From assembly GCF_900104845.1 (NCBI RefSeq), contig NZ_FNSR01000003.1, positions 62,001-126,000 on the forward strand: DNA of 64,000 nucleotides. Reading direction: 5' to 3'. The DNA is from Paraburkholderia caballeronis. Its GTDB lineage: Bacteria > Pseudomonadota > Gammaproteobacteria > Burkholderiales > Burkholderiaceae. The notes beneath the pieces were generated by a model. The model made no database searches and was not told the origin of the DNA. It saw only the letters and a program-made list of their open reading frames with translations. This document shows positions 54,889 to 63,935 of this stretch, one piece after another; the first letter of the stretch is position 1, and the number at the start of each line of letters is the position of its first letter. Position numbers and translations under genes: made by a program.

Positions 54889-56670
54889 CTAACCCGGCGG
54901 CACCGCCTCGGACGCCGCCGAGAAAATCCGTTGCAGCGTGGAGATGCTGACCGGCTTCACCAGATGATGGTCGAAGCCGGCTTCGCGCGTGCGCTCGCGA
55001 TCCTCCGGCTGGCCCCAGCCGGTCACCGCGACGAGGATCGTGCCCGCGTGCCGCGGGTCGGCGCGCAACTGGCGCGCGACCTCGAAACCGTCCATGTCCG
55101 GCATCCCGAGATCGAGCATCACGACCGCCGGCACGAACTGCCCCAGCGTATGCAGCGCCGCGTCGCCGTCCTGCTCGACGCGCACGTCGCAGCCGAACAG
55201 TTCGAGCAGCATCCCGAGACTGTCGCCGGCGTCGCGGTTGTCGTCGACGATCAGCACCTTCAGGCCCGGCTGAATCTCGCCGCGCGCCTCGCCCGGCGTC
55301 GAAGCCCTGGCAGGGGTGCTGCGCACGAGCGGCAGCCGCACCGTGAAGCAACTGCCCTTGCCGGTGCCTTCGCTATAAGCATCGACGACGCCGCGATGCA
55401 GTTCGACCAGCCGCCGCACGAGCGACAGCCCGATGCCGAGCCCGGACTCCGCGTGCGCGGTCGTCGGTTGCAGCCGGCCGAACAGTTCGAACAGCCGGTC
55501 GTGATCCTCGGGCGCGATGCCGATCCCGTTGTCCGCTATCCGTACGACCGCGTGATCGTCGTCGCCTTCGAGCGACACGTCGATGCGGCCGCCCTCCGGC
55601 GTGTATTTCGCCGCGTTGTTCATCAGGTTCGAGAACACCTGCACGAGCCGCACTTCGTCGCCGTCCACCGTCAGCGGCTCGTCCGGCATCCGCACGGTCA
55701 GCTCGTGCCGGCCGCGCTCGATCATCGGGCAGCTCTGGTCGAGCGCCGCGCGCAACGCGCCGCCCAGTTCGACCTGCGCGCGCTGCAACTCCAGCGCGCC
55801 GGTGCTGATGCGCGACAGCTCGAACAGATCGTCGACGAGCCTCACGATGTGATCGACCTGGCGGTCGAGCATCCCGAGCACCTGTTCCCCGCGGCGGCGC
55901 TCGTCGTCGAGGCGCACGATCTGCAACGCGTTGCGGATCGACGCGAGCGGGTTGCGCAGTTCGTGCGCGAGCGTCGCGAGAAACTGGTCCTTCATCCGGT
56001 CCGCATGCTGCAGGCGCGCCTCGCTGTCACGCAGCGCGGCCTCCGAGCGGGTGCGTTCGATCAGGTCGGCCGCCTGCCGCGCAAGCAGGTCGAGCAGGCA
56101 CAACTCGCGTTCCATCGGTTCGTGCGGCGCCGCCCAATGCGTGGACAACATGCCGATCAGCTTGCCGTCGCGCGAGCGCAGCGGCGTCGTCTGCACCGCG
56201 CGGATGCCGTTGCGGCGATAGAGTTGAAGATCGACGGTGCCGGTCAGCGGCTCGCACGCCTCGACGTTCGGCACGACGACCCGGTCGCCGCTGACGAGCG
56301 CCATCGCGCAGGTGCTGGTCGAGTCGACATACACCTTGCGCCAGTACGCAGCGGCTTCCGGCATGAAGCCGCGATGCGCGATCAGCGTCAGTTCGGATTC
56401 GCCGGCGCGGCCGGCCGTCAGCATCTGCATGCTGCCGAACTGCGCGCCCATCAGTTCGCAGGCCGTCTCGACGATCTTGCCGTAGAGCGTCGCGAGGTCC
56501 TGCTGGACCAGCAGTTGCAATGAGATTTCGTGGAGGAGCCGGCTGTCGTCCAGTTCGCGCTGAAGCGCCGCCGTCGTGGCGACGTCGCTTCTGCGGGCCT
56601 GCTGGCGGGACCTGAAGCGCGTCGAGCCGCGTACGGGCGAGGAACGTCGAGAATGGGAATGGCCGGCCAT
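54889..56670 (-). CDS. Hybrid sensor histidine kinase: GAF-HisKA-HATPase-receiver
   Basis: This kinase has about 593 residues. It has a GAF domain (about 50-200, LYGKIVETACELMGAQFG), a HisKA domain with phospho-acceptor His (FLATLAHELRNPLASI), HATPase boxes (NLMNNAAKYT, DNGIGI, GLGIGL) and a C-terminal receiver with Asp in VVMLDLGMPDMDG. No membrane segment is seen, so it is cytoplasmic. The N-terminal leader (MAGHSHSRRSS) is basic. No response-regulator gene is adjacent. The start chosen avoids a Cys/Arg-rich extension. Confidence 0.88.
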   Translation of the reverse strand: MAGHSHSRRSSPVRGSTRFRSRQQARRSDVATTAALQRELDDSRLLHEISLQLLVQQDLATLYGKIVETACELMGAQFGSMQMLTAGRAGESELTLIAHRGFMPEAAAYWRKVYVDSTSTCAMALVSGDRVVVPNVEACEPLTGTVDLQLYRRNGIRAVQTTPLRSRDGKLIGMLSTHWAAPHEPMERELCLLDLLARQAADLIERTRSEAALRDSEARLQHADRMKDQFLATLAHELRNPLASIRNALQIVRLDDERRRGEQVLGMLDRQVDHIVRLVDDLFELSRISTGALELQRAQVELGGALRAALDQSCPMIERGRHELTVRMPDEPLTVDGDEVRLVQVFSNLMNNAAKYTPEGGRIDVSLEGDDDHAVVRIADNGIGIAPEDHDRLFELFGRLQPTTAHAESGLGIGLSLVRRLVELHRGVVDAYSEGTGKGSCFTVRLPLVRSTPARASTPGEARGEIQPGLKVLIVDDNRDAGDSLGMLLELFGCDVRVEQDGDAALHTLGQFVPAVVMLDLGMPDMDGFEVARQLRADPRHAGTILVAVTGWGQPEDRERTREAGFDHHLVKPVSISTLQRIFSAASEAVPPG

Positions 56671-57059
56671 CGACTCTCCATCAAGAGCGTGTCGCCCGCA
56701 AGCGGCGCGACTCGCCGGATTGTGCCGCCGTCTGGGCGGCCTGCAACGTCCGCCCATGCGATACGGATTCGAATACCCGACGGATCGACAGCAGCACGAA
56801 AGATTCTGCGGCACGATTGTCCGCGAACGGTCATCATAGCGTCGATCGCTGCCCGCCGCACCGCGTGCGATTTCACCGGACGATTCCAGGCGGCCGCCTG
56901 CCGATTCTCAACACTGACGCGGCGGAACCCGATGGCCGATGCGCGATGGAATCCGCGTGCTTCGATATAGAGGTTTCCTGTGCGTCGCGGGGATGCCGGC
57001 TGCGTGAAGTTGAACGAAGCGACGCCGCAGCGGCAGCCTCCATCGCGAACGGATGCGCG
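56671..57059. other. Intergenic stretch without recognisable gene
   Basis: 389 bp between the kinase start and the PPC-domain protein stop. It holds only short shadow frames and no clear motif. Confidence 0.4.
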
Positions 57060-57473
57060 TCATCGCCGCCGCGTATCCGCCTCTTCCGAGATGAACAGTT
57101 CGTTGTATCCGGATGCCGGATCGAACGCTCTCGCGAAACGATGCGCGGGCAGCAGCGCGAGCAGGATTTCGGCCGTCGTGCGAACCCGGCATCCGGGCGC
57201 GACATGGCCGCCCCATACGCGGCCTTCCGGGTCCGAAACCGACATGTGCAGATGCACGCCGTCCGGCGACAGCGAGCCGGCCAGCGTCAGGATCTCCAGA
57301 TCCGCGCGCAGTTCGGTCGGCGCATCGGCGCTTGCGAACCGCAGTTGCGCAACGTCGAGGCTGCCGATCCCCTGGATCACGAACGCCGCGTGCAGGCCGA
57401 GCCGGGCCAGTTCGTTTTCGAGCGCGCGGCGCAGGTCATCGCGCGGAGACAGACGTAAAGGATGAGCTTGCAT
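57060..57473 (-). CDS. PPC (DUF296) domain protein
   Basis: This 137-residue protein consists of a single PPC fold: PLRLSPRDDLRRALENE, IQGIGSLDVAQLR, LEILTLAGSLSP, HLHMSVSDPEGRVWGGH and RTTAEILL. It lacks AT-hooks, as bacterial members do. In plants the domain trimerises and binds DNA-partner proteins; the bacterial role is unknown. The ATG at 57473 is the start at the domain edge. Confidence 0.86.
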   Translation of the reverse strand: MQAHPLRLSPRDDLRRALENELARLGLHAAFVIQGIGSLDVAQLRFASADAPTELRADLEILTLAGSLSPDGVHLHMSVSDPEGRVWGGHVAPGCRVRTTAEILLALLPAHRFARAFDPASGYNELFISEEADTRRR

Positions 57474-57675
57474 CGGAATCGTCCCGGTAAAGATCAGGTG
57501 GATGGCCGGCATCCGTCGTTGTGCATGCAGAGATCGAACGGCCCGCGCCGTTACCGCTTCGAACGTGCGCCCATGCGCGGTGCAGAACGTTCGATAAACG
57601 GGCTCGCCGACGGCAACTTCGACCGCTTCGCGCACCATAACAGGTAACAGCGACCGCATCGCGCCGCGAAATCCG

Positions 57676-57694
57676 CTGGCATCGGTCTTGCTTT
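57676..57694 (+). promoter_or_regulatory. Sigma-54-type promoter of the amide operon
   Basis: CTGGCATCGGTCTTGCTTT has GG (57678-57679) and GC (57690-57691) exactly 10 bp apart, the -24/-12 rule. It matches the consensus in TGGCA and TTGC. Transcription would start at about 57703, just before the leader hairpins. Confidence 0.7.
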
Positions 57695-57709
57695 CTTCAT
57701 ACGCGAAGC

Positions 57710-57798
57710 CGGGCGGTCCGCCGCCTGTAAGACTTTGACCTTCCCGACACCGGGCGACGAAGCCTGAACCAGCCATTCCTGGCGGTTCAGGCTTTTTT
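57710..57798 (+). promoter_or_regulatory. ANTAR-type antitermination leader
   Basis: Two hairpins with six-nt loops share the stem CGGGC/GCCTG. P1 (57710-57727) has loop GTCCGC, and P2 (57751-57766) has loop GACGAA. The 3' strand of P2 lies inside the 5' strand of the terminator that follows, so the two cannot form together. The AmiR-type ANTAR protein is encoded next door. Loops in known ANTAR targets have A1 and G4; P2 has G4 but not A1, and P1 has neither. Confidence 0.6.
57761..57798 (+). terminator. Leader attenuator upstream of amiC
   Basis: A perfect 10-bp stem AGCCTGAACC (57761-57770) / GGTTCAGGCT (57784-57793) is followed by a T run to 57798, an intrinsic terminator. No + strand gene lies upstream within about 3 kb, and the next coding start is 20 bp downstream. 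It is therefore an attenuator rather than an operon end. Confidence 0.85.
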
Positions 57799-57817
57799 AT
57801 TGTGCGATGGAAACAGC

Positions 57818-58966
57818 TTGAAGCTACAACGACAGGTTCCGATCGGCTTGCTGTGGTCGAGCGAAGGCACGTATCAGCGCCTCGGCCAGAGTTCGCTCGC
57901 CGGCGCGCGCGACGCGATCGCGGCGATCAACCGGTCGCGCGACTACGGGTTCGAACTGCATGCGCTCGAATACGATCCGCGCGGCCAGCTCGACGGCTAT
58001 CGCGACGGCGCGACCGCGCTGCTCGACGCGGGCGCGCGTCACGTGTTCGGCGCGACGACGTCCGCGAGCCGCAAGGAACTGATCCCGGACATTCAGCAAC
58101 GCAACGCGCTGCTCTGGTATTCGTGCTCGTACGAAGGGTTCGAGAGCAGCGAGAACGTCGTTTATCTGTGCGCGTGTCCGAACCAGGCGCTGCTGCCGCT
58201 GCTGCACTACGCGCTCGCCGCGTTCGGCAAGGCCGCGTTTCTCGTCGGCTCGAACTACGTGTGGGGCTGGGAAAGCAACCGCATCACGCGCGAAGTGCTG
58301 CAACTCGCGGGCGGCGAAGTACTCGGCGAACGTTACGTGCATCTCGGCTCGACGGCCGGCATCGCCGATCTCATTCCCGCGCTGCTGCGGCGGCCGCCGT
58401 CGTTCGTGCTGAACAACCTCGTCGGCGAGTCGTCGTATTCGTTCCTGCAGGCGCTCGACGCCGCGTGCGCGGACGCGAACCTGCGGCTGCCGGTGCTCAG
58501 TTACGACCTCACCGAAGCGGAGCTGGACCGCGTCGGCCCGATGCGCGCATTGCGCCTCTTCACCGCCGGCCCGTACTTCGAGGAATCGGAGCCGGCGTTC
58601 ACGCTGCGCCAGGCGAAGCTGCACGGCCCGCGCCGGCTGTCGCACATCTATACCTGCGCGTACGTGTCGGTCGAACTGTTCGCGCAGGCGCTTCGCGCGT
58701 GCGGCGGCGACGATCCTGAACCCCTGCTCGCGTACCTGTACGACACGCCGGTCGATACCGCGATCGGCACGATCCGGCTGTCCGCGCGCAACAACCACGG
58801 CGCGCTGCCCTGCCATATCGCGGAACTGCGCGACGGCCGCTTTCGCATCGTGCACAGCGAAACCCGCCCCATCGAAGCCGATCCGTACCTGACCGCCACC
58901 GACATGCGGATCTTCGAAGCCTTCTCCGACGACGCGCAGCGTCGCCATCTAAGGATCGTGAAGTGA
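57818..58966 (+). CDS. amiC: AmiC-like amide sensor (periplasmic-binding-protein fold)
   Basis: This 382-residue protein resembles AmiC, which in Pseudomonas binds acetamide and releases AmiR. It starts VPIGLLWSSEGTY and has FGATTSASRKELIP, FLVGSNYVWGWESNR and a C-terminal ATDMRIFE. No signal peptide is present, so it is cytoplasmic. The TTG at 57818 is preferred (GGAAAC 7 bp upstream); another TTG at 57800 is possible. Its stop overlaps amiR (GTGA). Confidence 0.85.
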   Translation: MKLQRQVPIGLLWSSEGTYQRLGQSSLAGARDAIAAINRSRDYGFELHALEYDPRGQLDGYRDGATALLDAGARHVFGATTSASRKELIPDIQQRNALLWYSCSYEGFESSENVVYLCACPNQALLPLLHYALAAFGKAAFLVGSNYVWGWESNRITREVLQLAGGEVLGERYVHLGSTAGIADLIPALLRRPPSFVLNNLVGESSYSFLQALDAACADANLRLPVLSYDLTEAELDRVGPMRALRLFTAGPYFEESEPAFTLRQAKLHGPRRLSHIYTCAYVSVELFAQALRACGGDDPEPLLAYLYDTPVDTAIGTIRLSARNNHGALPCHIAELRDGRFRIVHSETRPIEADPYLTATDMRIFEAFSDDAQRRHLRIVK

Positions 58967-59559
58967 ACGCCATCGTTACCCCACCCGATTTCAGCCGGCA
59001 TCGCGTCGCGCTGATCGACTGCGGCGAGCGCCATCTCGCGAGCCTCGAAAAAAGCCTGCAACGGCTCGGCATTCGCTGGGTGTCGATCCAGAAGGACGAC
59101 GCGCCGACGCCGGACGACGGCTTCGCCGCCATCGTCGAACTCGACAGCTTCAACAGCCCAAACGCGCTTGCGCGGCTGCGCGAACGCGCGGTGCCGATCT
59201 GCGCGCTCACGCAGCACGAGACGCTGTCGCAGATCCAGCGCGGCGTCGCGCTCGGCGCGACGGCGATCCTCAATCGCCCGATCACGCAAGGCTCCGTCTA
59301 TACGACGCTGATGATGGCGCTGTCGCTGCAACGCCGGCTCGACGAACTGCACGCGCAGAACGCGGCGCTGCGCCACAAGCTCGACAGCGGGCCGCTCGTC
59401 GCGCAGGCGATCGCGCGCCTGATCGTCGAACTGAACGTGAGCGAAGACGCCGCATACGAGCGGATTCGCGCGCGGTCGATGGCGACCCATCGCAGCATCG
59501 CCGACGTCTGCGTCGAAATCCTCGCGCACGCGGCCGACCACCGCCGCTCGTCGTCATGA
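58963..59559 (+). CDS. amiR: AmiR-like ANTAR antiterminator
   Basis: This 198-residue protein has an N-terminal receiver-like fold lacking the usual phospho-Asp set (VALIDCGERHLASLEK) and a C-terminal coiled coil with ANTAR helix bundle (LIVELNVSEDAAYERIRARSM). AmiR binds leader RNA to block termination. It starts on GTG overlapping amiC and its end overlaps the permease (ATGA). Confidence 0.88.
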   Translation: MNAIVTPPDFSRHRVALIDCGERHLASLEKSLQRLGIRWVSIQKDDAPTPDDGFAAIVELDSFNSPNALARLRERAVPICALTQHETLSQIQRGVALGATAILNRPITQGSVYTTLMMALSLQRRLDELHAQNAALRHKLDSGPLVAQAIARLIVELNVSEDAAYERIRARSMATHRSIADVCVEILAHAADHRRSSS

Positions 59560-60404
59560 AAGTCCTGTTCCGCATCCTGCGCCGCCCGACGGCTTCGTTC
59601 GCGCTCGCGTTCATCGTGCTGATCGTCGCGCTGGCGATCTTCGCGCCGTGGATCGCGCCGTTCGACCCGATGCAGCAGATGGCCGACGGCCTCACGCTCG
59701 AAGGCGCGCCGCTGCCGCCCGATCACACGTACTGGCTCGGCACCGACCTGCTCGGCCGCGATCTGCTGTCGCGGCTGGTGTACGGCGCGCGCACGTCGCT
59801 CTTCATCGGCGTCGTCGCAAACGGCATCGCGGTCGTGATCGGCACGCTGGTCGGCCTCTCCGCGGGGTTCCTGCGCGGCTGGACCGGCGTCGTGCTGATG
59901 CGCTTCGCCGACCTGATGATGGCGTTCCCGGCGCTGCTGCTCGCCATCACGCTCGCAGCCGTGTTCCGCCCCGGCGTGTGGATCGTCGCGATGGTGATCG
60001 CGATGGTCAACTGGGTGCAGATCGCGCGCGTGATCTACACGGAAACGGTCGCGCTGTCCGCGCGCGAGTTCATCGTCGTCGAACGCGCGCTCGGCGCGAG
60101 CCCCGCGCGCATCCTGTTCTCGCATCTGCTGCCGCACCTGATGCCGACGATCCTCGTATGGTCCACGCTCGGCATTTCGACGACGGTGCTGCTCGAAGCG
60201 ACGCTGTCGTATCTCGGTGTCGGCGTGCAGCCGCCGATGCCAAGCTGGGGAAACATCATCTTCGAAAGCCAGACCTATTTCAGTTCCGCGCCGTGGCTCG
60301 TGCTGTTTCCGGGCGTCGTGATCGTGCTGCTGTCGCTGTCGTTCAACCTGCTCGGCGACGCGCTGCGCGACGAACTCGACCCGACGCTCAAGGAGGCCCA
60401 CTGA
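59556..60404 (+). CDS. DppC-type ABC transporter permease
   Basis: This 282-residue permease has the DppC/OppC N-terminal domain (APWIAPFDP ... YWLGTDLLGRDLLSRLVYG) and the EAA loop (ERALGASPARILFSHLLPH). It pairs with the DppB-type permease next to it. The amide-operon context suggests amide or small amide-peptide uptake rather than general peptides. Confidence 0.9.
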   Translation: MKVLFRILRRPTASFALAFIVLIVALAIFAPWIAPFDPMQQMADGLTLEGAPLPPDHTYWLGTDLLGRDLLSRLVYGARTSLFIGVVANGIAVVIGTLVGLSAGFLRGWTGVVLMRFADLMMAFPALLLAITLAAVFRPGVWIVAMVIAMVNWVQIARVIYTETVALSAREFIVVERALGASPARILFSHLLPHLMPTILVWSTLGISTTVLLEATLSYLGVGVQPPMPSWGNIIFESQTYFSSAPWLVLFPGVVIVLLSLSFNLLGDALRDELDPTLKEAH

Positions 60405-61331
60405 ATGGCGCGCTTTCTGCTCCGCCGCCTCGCGCATTCGCTCGCGATCCTGCTCGGCATCACGTTCATCACGTATGCGCTGCTCTATCTGCTGCCCGCC
60501 GATCCGGTCCAGCAGATCGCGGGCCGCAACGCGACGCCGGACATGCTCGCGGGCATCCGCCATCAGCTCGGGCTCGACCAGCCGTTCTGGCTGCAATACC
60601 TGCACTACGTCGGCCGGCTGCTGCACGGCGACCTCGGCCACTCGTACGTCGAGCGCACCGACGTGAGCCTGCTGCTGATGGCGCGTCTGTGGCCGTCGGT
60701 GCAGTTGATGATCTGGGGGATCGTCTGCGAGATCGCGATCGGCATCAGCGTCGGCGTGCTGTCGGCGCTGCGGCGCGGTTCGTCGCTCGACCGCGCGCTG
60801 ATGATGTTCTCGTTCGTCGGCGTGTCCGCGCCGCAGTTCATCGCCGCGATGATCGTGCTGTACCTGTTCGCGATCCGGCTCGGCTGGTTCCCGATCGGCG
60901 GCTACGGCGGCGCGTCGCATCTGGTGCTGCCCGCGCTGACGCTCGGCGTGCTCGGCAGCGGCTGGTACGCGCGGATGATGCGCTCGTCGATGATCGAAGT
61001 GCTGCACCAGGACTTCGTGCGCACCGCGCGCGCAAAGGGGCTGACGCGCTGGCGCGTCGTGTTCCGCCACGTGCTGCCGAACGCGGTGCTGCCGGTCATC
61101 CCGATGATCGGGATGGACATCGGCTACTTCATGAGCGGCCTCGTCGTCGTCGAGTCGGTGTTCGGCTGGCCGGGCGTCGGCCAGTTGACCTGGCAGGCGA
61201 TCCAGCAGGTGGACACGCCGATCATCGTCGGCATGACGACGCTGTCCGCGGTCGCGATCCTGCTCGGCAACCTCGTTGCCGACCTCGTCGTGCCGTACGT
61301 CGATCCGCGCATCAACCTGTCGCATCACTGA
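60405..61331 (+). CDS. DppB-type ABC transporter permease
   Basis: This 308-residue permease starts MARFLLRRLAHSLAILLGI, has LPADPVQQIAGR and the EAA loop ARAKGLTRWRVVFRHVLPNA. The ATG directly follows the dppC-type stop. Gene order permease C before B is the reverse of the common dppBC order. Confidence 0.9.
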   Translation: MARFLLRRLAHSLAILLGITFITYALLYLLPADPVQQIAGRNATPDMLAGIRHQLGLDQPFWLQYLHYVGRLLHGDLGHSYVERTDVSLLLMARLWPSVQLMIWGIVCEIAIGISVGVLSALRRGSSLDRALMMFSFVGVSAPQFIAAMIVLYLFAIRLGWFPIGGYGGASHLVLPALTLGVLGSGWYARMMRSSMIEVLHQDFVRTARAKGLTRWRVVFRHVLPNAVLPVIPMIGMDIGYFMSGLVVVESVFGWPGVGQLTWQAIQQVDTPIIVGMTTLSAVAILLGNLVADLVVPYVDPRINLSHH

Positions 61332-61373
61332 ACGCCCTCTTCCCCTCACTCACCACACGGAACCCGACCTTCG

Positions 61374-62987
61374 ATGAAAAAAACGCTCGTTGCCCAAGCC
61401 CTCGCCGCCGCCGTGGCACTTTACGCCGGCGCGGCCAGCGCCGATGCGCCGAAGAACGGCGGCACGATCACCGTCACGTACCAGAACGACGTGACGACGC
61501 TCGACCCGGCGATCGGTTATGACTGGCAGAACTGGTCGCTCATCAAGAGCGTGTTCGACCGGCTGATGGACTACAAGCCGGGCACGACCGAACTCGTGCC
61601 GTCGCTCGCGGACAGCTACACGGTGTCGCCGGACGGCAAGGTGTACACGTTCCGGCTGAAACACGGCGTGCTGTTCCAGAACGGCCGCGAGATGAAGGCC
61701 GCCGACGTGAAGTATTCGATCGAACGCTCGGTGAACCCGAAGACGCAAAGCCCCGGTTCGGGTTTCTTCGCGTCGCTCGACGGCTACCAGGCCGTGGTGG
61801 ACGGCAAGACGACGACGCTGTCGGGCGTGAAGGCGGTGGACGACTACACGGTGCAGTTCACGTTGAGCCATCCGGACGCGACGTTCCTGCAGGTGCTGGC
61901 GCTGAACTTCGCGTCGGTGGTGCCGAAGGAAGCGGTCGATCAGGCGAAGGGCGACTTCGGCCATCATCCGGTCGGCAGCGGCGCGTTCAGCCTCGCGAGC
62001 TGGCAGCTCGGCCACGAACTGGTGTTCGCGAAGAACCCGCACTACTTCCAGAAAGGACTGCCGCATCTCGACGGAATGAAGTTCGAGATCGGCCAGGACC
62101 CGTCGGTCGCGCTGCTGCGGCTCGAACGCGGCGAAGTGGACATCGCCGGCGACGGCGTGCCGCCCGCGCAGTACCTCCAGTTCCGCGCCGATCCGAAGTA
62201 CAAGAGCCTGCTGGTCGTCGGCGCGCAGCTCGAAACGAGCTACCTCACGCTGAAAACGACGCTGCCGCCGTTCGACAACCTGAAGGTGCGCCAGGCGGTC
62301 AACATGGCGATCAACAAGGATCACATCATCCGGATCATCAACGGCCGCGCGAAACCCGCGAACCAGATCCTGCCGCCGGGCATGCCGGCCTACGACACGA
62401 CGTTCAAGGGCTACGCCTACGATCCCGCCGCCGCGAAGAAGCTGCTCGCGGAAGCCGGCCATCCGAACGGCTTCGACACCGAGCTGTACGTGATGAACAC
62501 CGACCCGCAGCCGCGCATCGCGCAGGCGATCCAGCAGGATCTCGCGCAGGTCGGCATCCGCGCGCAGATCAAGTCGCTCGAACAGAGCAACATCATCGCG
62601 GCCGGCGGCACGAAGGACAAGGCGCCGATGATCTGGTCGGGCGGCATGGGCTGGCTCGCGGACTTCCCCGATCCGTCCGACTTCTACGGCCCGATCCTCA
62701 GTTGTTCGAGCGCGACGCCGGGCGGCTGGAACTGGCCGCTCTACTGCAACAAGGCGCTCGACGCCGAAGCGACCGCAGCGGACAGCCTCGTGAAGCCCGA
62801 ACAGCGCGCCGAACGGCTCGCGAAGTGGACCAGCATCTACCGGCAGGCGATGGCCGACGCGCCGTGGGCGCCGGTGTTCAACGAGGCGCGCATCACCGTG
62901 CGCTCGCCGCGAATGGGCGGCGACGACGCGCTGTACGTCGACCCGGTCCACTACCCCGTCAACTACGACTTCATCTGGGTGAAGTAA
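61374..62987 (+). CDS. Family 5 extracellular solute-binding protein (DppA/OppA type)
   Basis: This 537-residue exported protein has a signal peptide (1-23, ending GAASA). It has the SBP family 5 pattern: GGTITVTYQNDVTTLDPAIG, FDRLMDYKPG, and VYTFRLKHGVLFQNGREMKA. It delivers substrate to the two permeases. It lies 42 bp after the second permease with its own RBS region. Confidence 0.92.
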   Translation: MKKTLVAQALAAAVALYAGAASADAPKNGGTITVTYQNDVTTLDPAIGYDWQNWSLIKSVFDRLMDYKPGTTELVPSLADSYTVSPDGKVYTFRLKHGVLFQNGREMKAADVKYSIERSVNPKTQSPGSGFFASLDGYQAVVDGKTTTLSGVKAVDDYTVQFTLSHPDATFLQVLALNFASVVPKEAVDQAKGDFGHHPVGSGAFSLASWQLGHELVFAKNPHYFQKGLPHLDGMKFEIGQDPSVALLRLERGEVDIAGDGVPPAQYLQFRADPKYKSLLVVGAQLETSYLTLKTTLPPFDNLKVRQAVNMAINKDHIIRIINGRAKPANQILPPGMPAYDTTFKGYAYDPAAAKKLLAEAGHPNGFDTELYVMNTDPQPRIAQAIQQDLAQVGIRAQIKSLEQSNIIAAGGTKDKAPMIWSGGMGWLADFPDPSDFYGPILSCSSATPGGWNWPLYCNKALDAEATAADSLVKPEQRAERLAKWTSIYRQAMADAPWAPVFNEARITVRSPRMGGDDALYVDPVHYPVNYDFIWVK

Positions 62988-63935
62988 ATGTGCCAGCACT
63001 GCCCGATCAAGACGATTCACGGCCTGCAGCATCACTACGGCTGGGACAACAGCTTCGCGCCGGTGCTGCACGCGGCGCCCGGCGAACGGCTGGAGTTCGA
63101 CTGCCGCGATTCGAGCAACGGCCACTTCACGCGCGACTCCGTGGTGGGCGACGTGGTGTCGATGCCGTTCGACCGGATCAATCCGGTCAGCGGCCCGGTG
63201 TACGTCGACGGCGCGCAGCCCGGCGACGCGTTGCAGGTGACGATCGAACGTTTCGAGCCGGGCGGCTTCGGCTGGACCGCGAACATTCCCGGCTTCGGGC
63301 TGCTCGCGGACCAGTTCACCGAGCCGGCGCTCGCGCTGTGGAACTACGATAGCGCGAGCCTCGCGCCGGCCGCGTTCGGCCAGTTCGCGAAGGTGCCGCT
63401 GAAGCCGTTCGCGGGCACGATCGGCGTCGCGCCGGCCGAGCCGGGGCTGCATTCGGTCGTGCCGCCGCGCCGGGTCGGCGGCAACCTGGACATCCGCGAT
63501 CTGGCGGCCGGCACGACGCTGTGGCTGCCGGTCGAGGTGGACGGCGCGCTGTTCTCGATCGGCGACACGCATGCGGCGCAGGGCGACGGCGAGGTCTGCG
63601 GCACCGCGATCGAGAGCGCGATGAAGGTCGTCGTCAAGCTCGATCTGGTGAAGGGCGCCGCGCTCGCGGCCCCGCGCTTCAGCACGCCGGGGCCGGTCAC
63701 GCGGCACCTGGACGGCGCCGGTTACGAAGTCGCGACCGGCATCGGCCCCGATCTCATGCAGGCCGCGCGCGACGCGGTGAGCCGCACGGTGGACTGGCTG
63801 TGCGCGACGCACCACATGCCCGCCGAACAGGCGTACATGCTGTGCTCGGTTTGCGGCGATCTGCGCATCAGCGAGATCGTCGATCAGCCGAACTGGGTCG
63901 TGTCGTTCTACTTTCCGAAGATCGTGTTCGCATGA
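62988..63935 (+). CDS. Acetamidase/formamidase (FmdA/AmdA family)
   Basis: This 315-residue hydrolase has the FmdA_AmdA fold: PGERLEFDCRDSSNGHFTRDS, NPVSGPVYVDGAQPGD, PGFGLLADQF, GTIGVAPAEPG, GGNLDIRDL and DTHAAQGDGEVCGTAIE. It releases ammonia from formamide, acetamide or related short amides. The ATG immediately follows the binding-protein stop. It joins amiCR and the transporter in one amide-use operon. Confidence 0.92.
   Translation: MCQHCPIKTIHGLQHHYGWDNSFAPVLHAAPGERLEFDCRDSSNGHFTRDSVVGDVVSMPFDRINPVSGPVYVDGAQPGDALQVTIERFEPGGFGWTANIPGFGLLADQFTEPALALWNYDSASLAPAAFGQFAKVPLKPFAGTIGVAPAEPGLHSVVPPRRVGGNLDIRDLAAGTTLWLPVEVDGALFSIGDTHAAQGDGEVCGTAIESAMKVVVKLDLVKGAALAAPRFSTPGPVTRHLDGAGYEVATGIGPDLMQAARDAVSRTVDWLCATHHMPAEQAYMLCSVCGDLRISEIVDQPNWVVSFYFPKIVFA

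Noticed and set aside
59298..61349. A 683-codon - strand frame opposite the permeases
   Set aside because: It runs antisense to two intact permease genes and is extremely rich in Arg, His, Asp and Gln.
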